This document shows positions 45,636 to 53,988 of a stretch of 64,000 nt of DNA, piece by piece (within the stretch, counting starts at the first letter, position 1; every line of letters begins with the position of its first letter). The stretch is from Flaviaestuariibacter sp. (lineage in GTDB: Bacteria > Bacteroidota > Bacteroidia > Chitinophagales > Chitinophagaceae), in assembly GCA_025963645.1 (NCBI GenBank), contig JAOQAI010000016.1, forward strand, positions 62,001-126,000, read 5' to 3'. The notes under the pieces were generated by a model that searched no databases, was not told the origin of the DNA, and saw only the letters and a list, made by a program, of their open reading frames with translations. The position numbers were made by a program, and so were the translations under genes.

Positions 45636-47849
45636 TTAGTTTTTAGAAAGTTGCTTTTCAATAGCTGTATCGTACAATTCTTTCCATTCAACCGATCTGC
45701 CCCAATCTTCACCATTGATGATTATCTCGCCGCTTGTCACTTTTCCGAGTTCCGCATAAGCAATACCGGCACCTTTTACCGCATCCAGGAAAGCTGCAGA
45801 TTGGTGAGATGAGATTGACACCACTACCCGGCTTTGCGCTTCGCCAAACAGGAAGGCATCGGATCGGATTTCACTTCCTTCTTTCGTAATAGAAAAACCA
45901 AGGTCACGGTTGAAGGAGGATTCCATCAACGCAACGAACAGTCCACCTTCGCTGAGGTCGTGGGCACTTTGTATGGCCCCTTTTCCAATCAGGGAGGTAA
46001 CCGTTTGTTGCAGCAAGAATTCCTCTTCCAGATTGAAATAGGGCGCCGGGCTTAGGGCCACGCCTATGATCTTATGCAGGTATTCACTACAGTTAATATC
46101 GTTTTGCATAGCCCCCAAAACATAAATGACATCACCTGCCTCCTTAAAATCCAGCGTCATCTTCTTACCCAGGTCTTCCACCAGGCCCACCATACCGATC
46201 GTTGGCGTCGGGTACACCGGTCCATCCGGGTTTTGATTGTAAAAGCTCACGTTGCCTCCCGTTACCGGCGTATCGAATTTCAGGCAAGCCTCGCCCATGC
46301 CTTTAATGGCATTCACAAACTGGTAATACACTTCCGGATCGAAGGGGTTGCCGAAGTTGAGACAGTTGGTAACGCCCAGGGGCTTTCCGCCGCTGCAGAC
46401 AATATTCCGTGCCGCTTCGGAAACCGCTATCATCGTGCCTTTGTAAGGATCGGCATGCACATAGCGGCTGTTGCAATCCACCGTCATCGCTAATCCCCTG
46501 CCGGTTTCTTTTACTAAGACCACCGGCGCATCGGTAGGTGTGTTGGTAGAAGTATTGTTTGTACCCACCATACTGTCGTATTGGTTAAAAACCCAACGCT
46601 TGGAAGCAATAGACGGCAATTGAATCAGGCGTTGGGCAATGGCTTTCAGGTCAGCGGGCTCGGCAATAGCAGACGGATCAAAACTCTCTATTTCATCGAG
46701 GTAGGCAGGGCGCTTATACTCCCGGTCGTTTTGCGGTGCACCGCCGCCTAATACTAATTCGTGGGCCGGAATCTGTGCTTCGAGGTTATTATCTATATAA
46801 AAGCTGAGCAAGCCATCATCGGTCACTTCGCCTACTACAGCGCTTTCCAGGTCCCATTTATGAAAAACGGCATTTACTTCCGCTTCACGTCCCTTTTCAA
46901 CAACCAATAGCATGCGCTCCTGGCTTTCGCTTAACAGCAACTCCCAGGCCTTCATATCCTTTTGACGGGTTGGCACCTTATCCAAATCGATCCGCATCCC
47001 TACTTCACCTTTTGCACTCATTTCCGCGGTGGAACAGATGATACCTGCTGCGCCCATGTCCTGCATACCTACCACTGCTCCTGTGACGATCACTTCAAGG
47101 CAAGCTTCTAACAACTTCTTCTCCTGGAAGGGGTCACCTACTTGCACCGCGGGCAGCTCCTGTGCGCTTTCTGCATTGATATCGGCAGAAGCAAATGAAG
47201 CGCCACCAATCCCATCCTTTCCGGTAGCGCTACCCACGTACATCACCGGGTTGCCAGTGCCTAATGCGGTTGCCGAAACCGTCTCCCCTACTTTTACAAT
47301 GCCCACGCTCATCGCATTTACCAATGGATTGGTATGATAGCAGCTTTCAAAATAGATCTCACCGCCTACAGTAGGTACGCCGAAACAGTTGCCATAATGC
47401 CCGATGCCATGCACCACGCCTGCCAGCAGGTGTTGGGTCTTGGCTTCTTCCAAAGCCCCGAAACGCAAGGAGTTTAATGCGGCAATCGGTCGAGCGCCCA
47501 TGGTAAAAATATCGCGGTGAATGCCGCCAACGCCTGTTGCAGCGCCTTGAAAAGGTTCAATGGCAGAAGGGTGATTATGCGATTCAATTTTAAATACCAC
47601 ACCATATCCTTCGCCTATGTCCATCAGCCCGGCGTTTTCTTCACCGGCTTTTACCAGCATCCGGCCGCCTTCGCGGGGCAGTGTCTTTAACCATTTGATG
47701 GAGTTCTTGTAGCTGCAATGCTCGCTCCACATGCCTGAAAAAGCACACAGCTCATTGAAGTTGGGCGTTCTGCCCAGCTTTTGTTTTATAGACTCGAATT
47801 CTTCTTCTGTTAAACGAAGTTGCTGTGCCGTTTTTGCTGTGATCTCCAT
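45636..47849 (-). CDS. purL: Phosphoribosylformylglycinamidine synthase II (small PurL)
   Basis: 737 residues, the size of the PurL that works with separate PurS and PurQ. Landmarks are RTPNFNELCAFSGMWSEHCS, KSHN-type substrate site ESHNHPSAIEPFQGAATGVG and GMQDMGAAGIICSTAEMSAK. The enzyme makes FGAM in purine synthesis. The gene stands alone here; purS and purQ are not in the window. Confidence 0.95.
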   Translation of the reverse strand: MEITAKTAQQLRLTEEEFESIKQKLGRTPNFNELCAFSGMWSEHCSYKNSIKWLKTLPREGGRMLVKAGEENAGLMDIGEGYGVVFKIESHNHPSAIEPFQGAATGVGGIHRDIFTMGARPIAALNSLRFGALEEAKTQHLLAGVVHGIGHYGNCFGVPTVGGEIYFESCYHTNPLVNAMSVGIVKVGETVSATALGTGNPVMYVGSATGKDGIGGASFASADINAESAQELPAVQVGDPFQEKKLLEACLEVIVTGAVVGMQDMGAAGIICSTAEMSAKGEVGMRIDLDKVPTRQKDMKAWELLLSESQERMLLVVEKGREAEVNAVFHKWDLESAVVGEVTDDGLLSFYIDNNLEAQIPAHELVLGGGAPQNDREYKRPAYLDEIESFDPSAIAEPADLKAIAQRLIQLPSIASKRWVFNQYDSMVGTNNTSTNTPTDAPVVLVKETGRGLAMTVDCNSRYVHADPYKGTMIAVSEAARNIVCSGGKPLGVTNCLNFGNPFDPEVYYQFVNAIKGMGEACLKFDTPVTGGNVSFYNQNPDGPVYPTPTIGMVGLVEDLGKKMTLDFKEAGDVIYVLGAMQNDINCSEYLHKIIGVALSPAPYFNLEEEFLLQQTVTSLIGKGAIQSAHDLSEGGLFVALMESSFNRDLGFSITKEGSEIRSDAFLFGEAQSRVVVSISSHQSAAFLDAVKGAGIAYAELGKVTSGEIIINGEDWGRSVEWKELYDTAIEKQLSKN

Positions 47850-47866
47850 ATTAGAAAGGTGAGTTG

Positions 47867-47874
47867 CAAAACTA
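47867..47874 (-). promoter_or_regulatory. -7 box (TAGTTTTG) upstream of purL
   Basis: Exact TAnnTTTG on the minus strand, 17 nt before the purL ATG. No -33 recognised. Confidence 0.45.
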
Positions 47875-47955
47875 AAGGCTGCACGTGAGGACTTCTTTAA
47901 TTTTTATTCCGCCCTGTGGATATTCCGTTTATTTTGCGCTACAAACCGATCTTGC

Positions 47956-49218
47956 TTGGACTATCTCCTATTTATTGCTTACCTGGTTTTCTTTGGCTGG
48001 CTGGTGACACGCATCCCTTTTTTTAAGAACTCCGGCTTGGGAACAAATCTTTTACTCGCCCTTTTTTTGCTGAAGGTGATCGCTTCCATCATGTATGGAT
48101 GGCAGGGAATCCGTTACAGCTATTTAATTCAGATGGGCGATACCTGGCGCTGGCATTTTTACAGCATTGGCGAGCTTTCTATTTTAAAAAAAGACCCGCT
48201 TGCATTCTTCTCCGATCTTTCCAATAATTATGAACACGGCTATGGCAGGTTTCTATCCAGCCGGTCTTCCTGGTGGAACGACCTGCATAGAAACGCCTTC
48301 ACCAAACTGCTAACTATTTTTAATTTATTAAGCGCCAGCAGCTATTTTATCAATACTATTTTCTATTCTTTTCTAACCCTTTTCGGCTCCGTGGCATTCT
48401 TTAAAATGATGCAGGATGCTTTCCCCCGCAAGAAAGCCATACAGGTAATTTGCATATTTCTTCTGCCTTCTTTTTTGTATTGGTGCAGTGGCATACATAA
48501 AGACGGCCTGACTTTTTTAGGAATTGCTTTAGTAGTTTATCCTTGTTATTTTGGCTGGAGAAAACGCCGGTTATCTATTGGAGGCGTTGTAAGCATTCTT
48601 TTGGGACTATTGCTACTCTTACTTTACCGTAATTATCTTTTAGTTGTACTCTTCCCGGCCCTGCTTACCTGGATGATAGCTGAACGCTTTGGGAAGAAGC
48701 CTTTGCTTGTCTTTTCTGTTGCTTATCTTTTTTTTGCGTTTTTATTTTTTGGCTTACCCAAGGTTTTCCCCGGTATTGATTTGCCAAGAGCCGTAGTGGA
48801 AAAGCAGGAAGATTTCGCCACGCTGAAAGGCAGTTCTTTTGTACCGATAAAAAAACTGGAACCCAACTTTAAAAGCTTTCTCACAACCGCCCCTTATGCG
48901 TTGGAGTTAACGCTTTTGCGGCCATTTCCCACGGATGCCAAACATCTTTTTTCGTTAATCGCCGTTTTGGAAAACTTAGGAATACTTGTGCTAATTGGGC
49001 TGGCAGTTCTTTTTAGGCAAAAGCAAAATCCACCACCGGCTTTTTTTTGGTTTTGCCTATTCCTATCCCTTTCAATCTTATTAATTGTTGGCTATACCGT
49101 TAATTTTTTGGGTGCCATTGTCCGTTACAGAAGTATCGTTTTACCCATTTTGCTAACGCCGATACTTTGCCAGGTCAACTGGAAGCGATTAAAATATATA
49201 AAAAATAAATATGTTTAA
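47956..49218 (+). CDS. Polytopic membrane protein, unknown
   Basis: 420 residues from a TTG at 47956. About ten hydrophobic segments are visible (for example LLFIAYLVFFGWLV, VSILLGLLLLLLYRNYLLVV, LLVFSVAYLFFAFLFFGL). Polar loops contain HGYGRFLSSRSSWWNDLHRN and WCSGIHKDGLTFLGIALVV. The layout recalls polysaccharide polymerase or glycosyltransferase-associated membrane proteins, but no motif settles it. It lies alone between purL (divergent) and glnN. Confidence 0.7.
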   Translation: MDYLLFIAYLVFFGWLVTRIPFFKNSGLGTNLLLALFLLKVIASIMYGWQGIRYSYLIQMGDTWRWHFYSIGELSILKKDPLAFFSDLSNNYEHGYGRFLSSRSSWWNDLHRNAFTKLLTIFNLLSASSYFINTIFYSFLTLFGSVAFFKMMQDAFPRKKAIQVICIFLLPSFLYWCSGIHKDGLTFLGIALVVYPCYFGWRKRRLSIGGVVSILLGLLLLLLYRNYLLVVLFPALLTWMIAERFGKKPLLVFSVAYLFFAFLFFGLPKVFPGIDLPRAVVEKQEDFATLKGSSFVPIKKLEPNFKSFLTTAPYALELTLLRPFPTDAKHLFSLIAVLENLGILVLIGLAVLFRQKQNPPPAFFWFCLFLSLSILLIVGYTVNFLGAIVRYRSIVLPILLTPILCQVNWKRLKYIKNKYV

Positions 49219-49301
49219 TTATTTGGCATTATTCAGCAATATTTTAAAGTAACATTCCGATATGTACCTATTTTTTTCTTTCTTTGCTCAAAATTTTGAG
49301 C

Positions 49302-51488
49302 ATGTCATTACGATTTCAGGCCTTAAATAGCCTATCCGCCAAAAACTCTTCTAACGAATACTCCACCAAAATCACCGCCATTTTCGCGGAAAATGTCTTC
49401 ACTAGCCAGACGGCCCGCTCTTTTTTAAGTGATGAGGCGTACAAAAGCCTGATGGCATCCATCAAGTCGGCACAGAAGATCGACCGTTCCATGGCGGCAC
49501 AAATCGCCAATGGCTTACGTGCCTGGGCGGAAAGCAAAGGCGTGACGCATTTTACACATTGGTTTCAGCCACTCACCGGTACAACTGCTGAAAAGCACGA
49601 CTCCTTTTTTACCCTGAAAAGCGATGGCACACCTATCGAACAATTCGAAGGCGATGCATTAGTGCAACAAGAGCCTGACGCCTCGAGCTTTCCCAGCGGC
49701 GGCATCCGTGCTACTTTCGAAGCCCGTGGCTATACAGCCTGGGATCCCTCTTCGCCTGCGTTCATCATGGATATTGGCTATGGCAAAACGCTTTGCATTC
49801 CCACCATTTTTGTTTCCTACACCGGCGAATCGCTGGATTATAAGGCTCCCCTGCTGAAGGCTTTGGAAGCATTAAACAAATCTGCCGTAGACGTTTGCAA
49901 TTATTTCGACAAGAACATAACACGTGTCACCCCAACTTTAGGTTGGGAGCAGGAATATTTCGTGGTAGATGAAGGGTTGTTCAATGCCCGCCCAGACCTG
50001 GTGATGTGTGGCAGAACGGTATTTGGGCATAGCCCTGCGAAAGGACAACAACTGGAAGATCACTATTTCGGTTCAATTCCTGAAAGGGTGTATGCCTTTA
50101 TGCGGGATTATGAAAACGAATCTTATAAATTGGGCATCCCGCTTCGCACCCGCCATAATGAAGTAGCGCCGGCACAGTTTGAGTGCGCCCCCATTTTCGA
50201 AGAAGTGAACGTAGCGGTGGATCATAATACGCTGTTGATGGACGTGATGACACGTGTAGCGGCACGTCACGGACTACGGGTGTTGCTGCATGAAAAACCA
50301 TTTGCCGGCATCAACGGTAGTGGCAAGCACAATAACTGGAGCATGGCAACCGACACTGGCGTGAACTTATTAGCGCCAGGCAAAACGCCAAAGACCAACC
50401 TTATGTTCCTCACCTTTTTTGTGAACACCATCAAAGCCGTGCATGATTATGCAGACCTGCTGAGAGCATCCATTGCATCAGCCTCAAACGACTTCCGTTT
50501 GGGAGCTAATGAAGCACCACCGGCTATTATTTCCGTATTCATTGGTCAATACCTGACCAAGGTTTTACAGGATGTGAAGGAACGCGTTGGTGGCAAATTC
50601 GACGAGCAGGACGAGAGCATGCTGAAGATGGATATTCACCGGAGCATACCGGAACTGTTGATGGATAATACCGACCGCAACCGCACCTCGCCTTTTGCTT
50701 TTACCGGCAATAAGTTCGAGTTCCGTGCGGTAGGTTCTACGGCTAACTGTGCCAACCCAATGACGGTGCTGAATACAATCATGGCTGCAACACTGAAGCA
50801 ATTCAAAAAAGACGTAGATGGTTTGATTGAGAAAGGCGAGAAGAAAGAGATCGCTATTCTGCACACCATTCGGGAATACATTGTAGGCAGCGAGAAAGCG
50901 TTGTTTGAAGGTGATGGCTATAGCGCTGAGTGGGAGAAGGAAGCGGAGAGCCGCGGTTTGGCAAACGTAAAGACCACGCCATTAGCATTGGACGCGATGG
51001 TCACCGAAAAGTCTATGAAGTTGTTCACTGACAACAATATTTATTCACATGTAGAACTGGAAGCCCGGCACGAGATCGAGCTGGAAAAATACATTAAGAA
51101 AGTACAGATCGAAAGCCGCCTGATGGCAGAACTGGCTACCAGTCATATTTTACCGGCAGCTATCAAGCACCAGAATACGTTGATTGAAAATCTGAGAGGC
51201 TTGAAAGAAGCTGGCCTGGATAAGGAAGCCCTTGCCCGTCCGGCCGCCACTATTAAAAAGCTGTCCACACATATCAACGTAGTGAGCCAGCATGTGGAAG
51301 AGATGATTGAAGCCCGCAAGAAATGTAATAGCCTTACCGATACCCGCGAAATGGCACTTGCCTATTGCTCGGATGTGAAGGAGAAGCATTTTGATGAACT
51401 TCGTTATCATGTAGACAAGCTGGAGCAGCTGGTAGATGACAAAGAATGGTACCTGCCGAAATACAGAGAAATTCTGTTCTTACGTTAA
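49302..51488 (+). CDS. glnN: Glutamine synthetase type III
   Basis: 728 residues from the ATG at 49302 (a TTG at 49284 is in frame but gives an atypical lead). GS III is about 700 residues and unrelated in length to GlnA. WEQEYFVVDEGLFNARPDLV, ARHGLRVLLHEKPFAGINGS with GKHNNWSMATDTG, and NRTSPFAFTGNKFEFRAVGS are diagnostic. It makes glutamine from glutamate and ammonia. GS III is the usual form in Bacteroidota. Confidence 0.97.
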   Translation: MSLRFQALNSLSAKNSSNEYSTKITAIFAENVFTSQTARSFLSDEAYKSLMASIKSAQKIDRSMAAQIANGLRAWAESKGVTHFTHWFQPLTGTTAEKHDSFFTLKSDGTPIEQFEGDALVQQEPDASSFPSGGIRATFEARGYTAWDPSSPAFIMDIGYGKTLCIPTIFVSYTGESLDYKAPLLKALEALNKSAVDVCNYFDKNITRVTPTLGWEQEYFVVDEGLFNARPDLVMCGRTVFGHSPAKGQQLEDHYFGSIPERVYAFMRDYENESYKLGIPLRTRHNEVAPAQFECAPIFEEVNVAVDHNTLLMDVMTRVAARHGLRVLLHEKPFAGINGSGKHNNWSMATDTGVNLLAPGKTPKTNLMFLTFFVNTIKAVHDYADLLRASIASASNDFRLGANEAPPAIISVFIGQYLTKVLQDVKERVGGKFDEQDESMLKMDIHRSIPELLMDNTDRNRTSPFAFTGNKFEFRAVGSTANCANPMTVLNTIMAATLKQFKKDVDGLIEKGEKKEIAILHTIREYIVGSEKALFEGDGYSAEWEKEAESRGLANVKTTPLALDAMVTEKSMKLFTDNNIYSHVELEARHEIELEKYIKKVQIESRLMAELATSHILPAAIKHQNTLIENLRGLKEAGLDKEALARPAATIKKLSTHINVVSQHVEEMIEARKKCNSLTDTREMALAYCSDVKEKHFDELRYHVDKLEQLVDDKEWYLPKYREILFLR

Positions 51489-51491
51489 AGC

Positions 51492-51520
51492 AAAAGCCCC
51501 ACAGACCGTGGGGCTTTTTT
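51492..51520. terminator. Terminator after glnN
   Basis: AAAAGCCCCAC pairs with GTGGGGCTTTT around a 5-nt loop, with a T run after it. It also faces the convergent gene ending at 51520. Confidence 0.88.
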
Positions 51521-52368
51521 TATGAAAGTAGCGTTGGCTTCCGCTTCTTTCGCAATGCATTCAAGAAAATATGCTCGTAGGAGATCATAAAACTGCGTTT
51601 CGATAAACGATAAATATCGCTATCCAATTGGAAACGATAACCAATATTCAGTTTGCCGGTGCTCTTAAAGATTGCCTGGATAGAAGGCGCTAAATCAACA
51701 TAATAGCCCTCCCGGGAATAATTCAGGTTGCGGCTGCCCAATAGCTCCAGGTAAAGATTGACGTTTGTTTGATCATAGTTTTTATACGTAAGCGGGAACA
51801 CTAAAAAGCCTGCCGAAAGTGAGTATTGAAAAGCCCGAAACGCATACGGCGATGGCTCTATCTTTTGCCAGCGGCGCTTGTTCAAAACCTCAACCATACT
51901 TCCTGTTCCTGATACAGCCAGCTTGTTCCAAAGCTGCGTAGCGATCAAACCGTATTGCAGACCGCTTTGATCGCCCATCAGGTTCAGTTCGTTATGATCT
52001 AAATGATTGCGGCTATACGCTACCGCTCCAAAAGCAGCCATCCGAAAATGCTTGTGCACTTCATCTTTTGACAGGAAGCGGTACTTCGCATAGAACCTTG
52101 CTCCTTCCCATATAAACCCTTCCCCATGCATGTCGGAGAAATTAAGGCTGCCATGCACCATCCAATTTTTATTTAGCCCCAGCATCACCTCCGGCATGTG
52201 CCGCTGACGGATGGAAGGGGAATGAACCGTCCGCATGAACATCGTAGTATGCTTTAGACTCAATGATTTGGAAGGCATGTTGGACGCCGGCTCACTATAT
52301 GGATAAAGCTCCTGCCCCCTCGCTACCAATGCAGCGAAAATGAGTAAGAGACAAATACTCTTTTTCAT
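51520..52368 (-). CDS. Outer-membrane beta-barrel-like protein of the metal cluster
   Basis: 282 residues with a signal peptide (MKKSICLLLIFAALVARGQ). The mature part alternates aromatic and polar residues (KNWMVHGSLNFSDMHGEGFI, ARFYAKYRFLSKDEVHKHFR, LNIGYRFQLDSDIYRLSKRS), as in outer-membrane barrels. His and Met are frequent near the N terminus (HTTMFMRTVHSPSIRQRHMP). Its place directly downstream of two HMA-domain genes suggests a metal-related role, which is inference. Confidence 0.65.
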   Translation of the reverse strand: MKKSICLLLIFAALVARGQELYPYSEPASNMPSKSLSLKHTTMFMRTVHSPSIRQRHMPEVMLGLNKNWMVHGSLNFSDMHGEGFIWEGARFYAKYRFLSKDEVHKHFRMAAFGAVAYSRNHLDHNELNLMGDQSGLQYGLIATQLWNKLAVSGTGSMVEVLNKRRWQKIEPSPYAFRAFQYSLSAGFLVFPLTYKNYDQTNVNLYLELLGSRNLNYSREGYYVDLAPSIQAIFKSTGKLNIGYRFQLDSDIYRLSKRSFMISYEHIFLNALRKKRKPTLLS

Positions 52369-52376
52369 AAAATATT

Positions 52377-52406
52377 AAAAGCCTCCCGCAGCAGTGGGAG
52401 GCTTGG
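52377..52406 (-). terminator. Hairpin terminator between the HMA gene and the barrel gene
   Basis: AAGCCTCCC pairs with GGGAGGCTT around an 8-nt loop. On the minus strand TTTTAATATTTT follows. It may attenuate rather than fully block transcription into the barrel gene. Confidence 0.72.
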
Positions 52407-52409
52407 TGT

Positions 52410-52958
52410 TTAGATAACGACGTGATAAATGCGGGTGTCTGCTGCGGCGGCATCTTCCTTCGTGCAACAAGCCGCTGCCTTACCGGTTTTCACGCATTCC
52501 ATCTTTGTGGCAGCGCTCCATTTTTTATAATCTTTAGGAGACACAAACGACTTGTCTACGATATTAAAAACCGTCTCGCCACCCAACGATTTGTTGGCGC
52601 CGTTGAGAAAATGGAAGTATTGCGAACCGATCTTGATATGCTGGTCTTTCTTTGGCGTAACGGCATCCATTTGGGCGGTTACTTTTAAAGACGCCACCGA
52701 AAAGCCCGCATCTTCCACGGCTTTGCTCAGCGCATCAAAATCTACAAACATCCCTTCCCGGAACGAAAGATTGTATTCCTGCGTTTTAATGTTTACCTGC
52801 ACCTTTTCTATAAAGGGCACACCATCCAGCGCGGTCTTCACTGCCTTTGAGCACATGGAGCAAGTAAGCCCGCTGGCGGTAAGCGATGCTTTGGAAAACT
52901 GAGCCTGCGCGGTCATACCCACCAGAACAACCAGCATCGAAAAAAGAATCTTTTTCAT
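52410..52958 (-). CDS. Periplasmic heavy-metal-associated (HMA) domain protein
   Basis: 182 residues from the ATG at 52958, which gives the signal peptide MKKILFSMLVVLVGMTAQA; an upstream in-frame ATG at 53036 overlaps the previous gene. An HMA domain follows with the metal site LTCSMCSKAVKTALDG (CxxC), and VNIKTQEYNLSFREGMFVD. The second half (residues about 105-182) is unrelated to HMA and ends in CVKTGKAAACCTKED. Exported HMA proteins bind copper or a similar soft metal; the metal is not known. Confidence 0.82.
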   Translation of the reverse strand: MKKILFSMLVVLVGMTAQAQFSKASLTASGLTCSMCSKAVKTALDGVPFIEKVQVNIKTQEYNLSFREGMFVDFDALSKAVEDAGFSVASLKVTAQMDAVTPKKDQHIKIGSQYFHFLNGANKSLGGETVFNIVDKSFVSPKDYKKWSAATKMECVKTGKAAACCTKEDAAAADTRIYHVVI

Positions 52959-52977
52959 ACGAATTTGTTTTAAAGAG

Positions 52978-53448
52978 TTATGATTTTTTGCAGCAGTCTT
53001 TGGTATCGCAGCCGGCTTCTTTGCAGCAAGCCGCATCTTTGGAACAGGTACCCTCTTTCATGCAAGCGCTTTTGGTGCAGCTGGCATGATCGCAACAGGC
53101 TTTGGCAGCAGCTGTTTCCGCACGCTCATACTTGCAGCAGGCATGCAGCTTATCGTAAGCTTCATCGGTTGCTTTAAAGCCCGGCGTATCGTAGCCGGTT
53201 GCTGCAATAGCCTTTTGAATCTTTGCGGTATTGGAAGAAGTGCTGTTATATTTTACCGTTAGCACTTTAGAATCTTCGTTCCAAACGGCAGCGGAAGCGC
53301 CTGCTTTTTTAGCCGCTCCTTCGATCTTGCCTTTGCACATGCCGCACTCACCGGCTACTTTAAAAGTTTCGCTTTTTGTTTGAGCAAAGGTTAGCTGGGC
53401 AAAAAATAAGAACAGGGTAGATAAGATACTGATACGTAACGTTTTCAT
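52978..53448 (-). CDS. Exported HMA-domain protein with Cys-rich tail
   Basis: 156 residues. Signal peptide MKTLRISILSTLFLFFAQLT, then an HMA domain with metal site GECGMCKGKIEGAAKKAG (CxxC). From about residue 103 the tail is a run of Cys pairs (HACCKYERAETAAAKACCDH, then CTKSACMKEGTCSKDAACCK and CDTKDCCKKS), fourteen Cys in some fifty residues. This looks like a metallothionein-like metal sink fused to an HMA domain. It lies just upstream of the second HMA gene, 19 bp before its start. Confidence 0.82.
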   Translation of the reverse strand: MKTLRISILSTLFLFFAQLTFAQTKSETFKVAGECGMCKGKIEGAAKKAGASAAVWNEDSKVLTVKYNSTSSNTAKIQKAIAATGYDTPGFKATDEAYDKLHACCKYERAETAAAKACCDHASCTKSACMKEGTCSKDAACCKEAGCDTKDCCKKS

Positions 53449-53525
53449 TTTTACTAATTAAAAAGTTGACTAAATAGAATGACAAAGACCACCAGCAATG
53501 TTGGTAGTTGCTAAGTGAGTCAAAT

Positions 53526-53918
53526 CTATAGCCGGAAAACGCAGTTGCGGAGATAAGTATCACGCTTACTTATAAGCGGCGGACCGTGCGCCAGCGGCGA
53601 CACGTATTCTCTTTCCTCTGTGGAAGGAGCTATTGTAAAAATCTCGAAAGAATGCGCAGCGATAGCGGGAATGGAAAAATTGTAATCGATGGCAGTAGCA
53701 CCCACCGCATCCTGTTGCAGCTTCACCACCTTCACTTCGTTCTTGCAGCAGCCAGAAGACTTTTTCACCTTCATACCGCACTGGCCGCACTTTTCATTCT
53801 CACTATGCCCAATATCCCACGAAGAGAATTGGTTCATGCAATAGTGCAGGTTCACCGTAAAACCGGTGCTTACCGTAAAGTAAGCCAGGAGCACTATGGC
53901 GGCGAATGCTTTTTTCAT
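53526..53918 (-). CDS. HYC_CC_PP family protein
   Basis: 130 residues from the ATG at 53918 (an in-frame ATG at 54017 overlaps the porin gene). Signal-like MKKAFAAIVLLAYFTVSTG is followed by NLHYCMN, then CGQCGMKV, SSGCCKNE, and later LAHGPPL, the HYC, CC and PP landmarks that give the family its name. The pattern suggests a small exported metal-binding protein. It is upstream of the two HMA genes and has its own promoter. Confidence 0.85.
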   Translation of the reverse strand: MKKAFAAIVLLAYFTVSTGFTVNLHYCMNQFSSWDIGHSENEKCGQCGMKVKKSSGCCKNEVKVVKLQQDAVGATAIDYNFSIPAIAAHSFEIFTIAPSTEEREYVSPLAHGPPLISKRDTYLRNCVFRL

Positions 53919-53926
53919 GAACTCTA

Positions 53927-53958
53927 CAAAGATAGATTGTAAAAGCGGAAATAGCCAA
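53927..53958 (-). promoter_or_regulatory. Promoter of the metal-cluster genes (TTG-N21-TATCTTTG)
   Basis: TATCTTTG (53927-53934) on the minus strand ends 8 nt before the HYC_CC_PP ATG; TTG (53956-53958) lies 21 nt upstream. The mRNA would be nearly leaderless. Confidence 0.6.
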
Positions 53959-53988
53959 CACTGCAAAAAGCGGCGGGAAGATTGTGCC

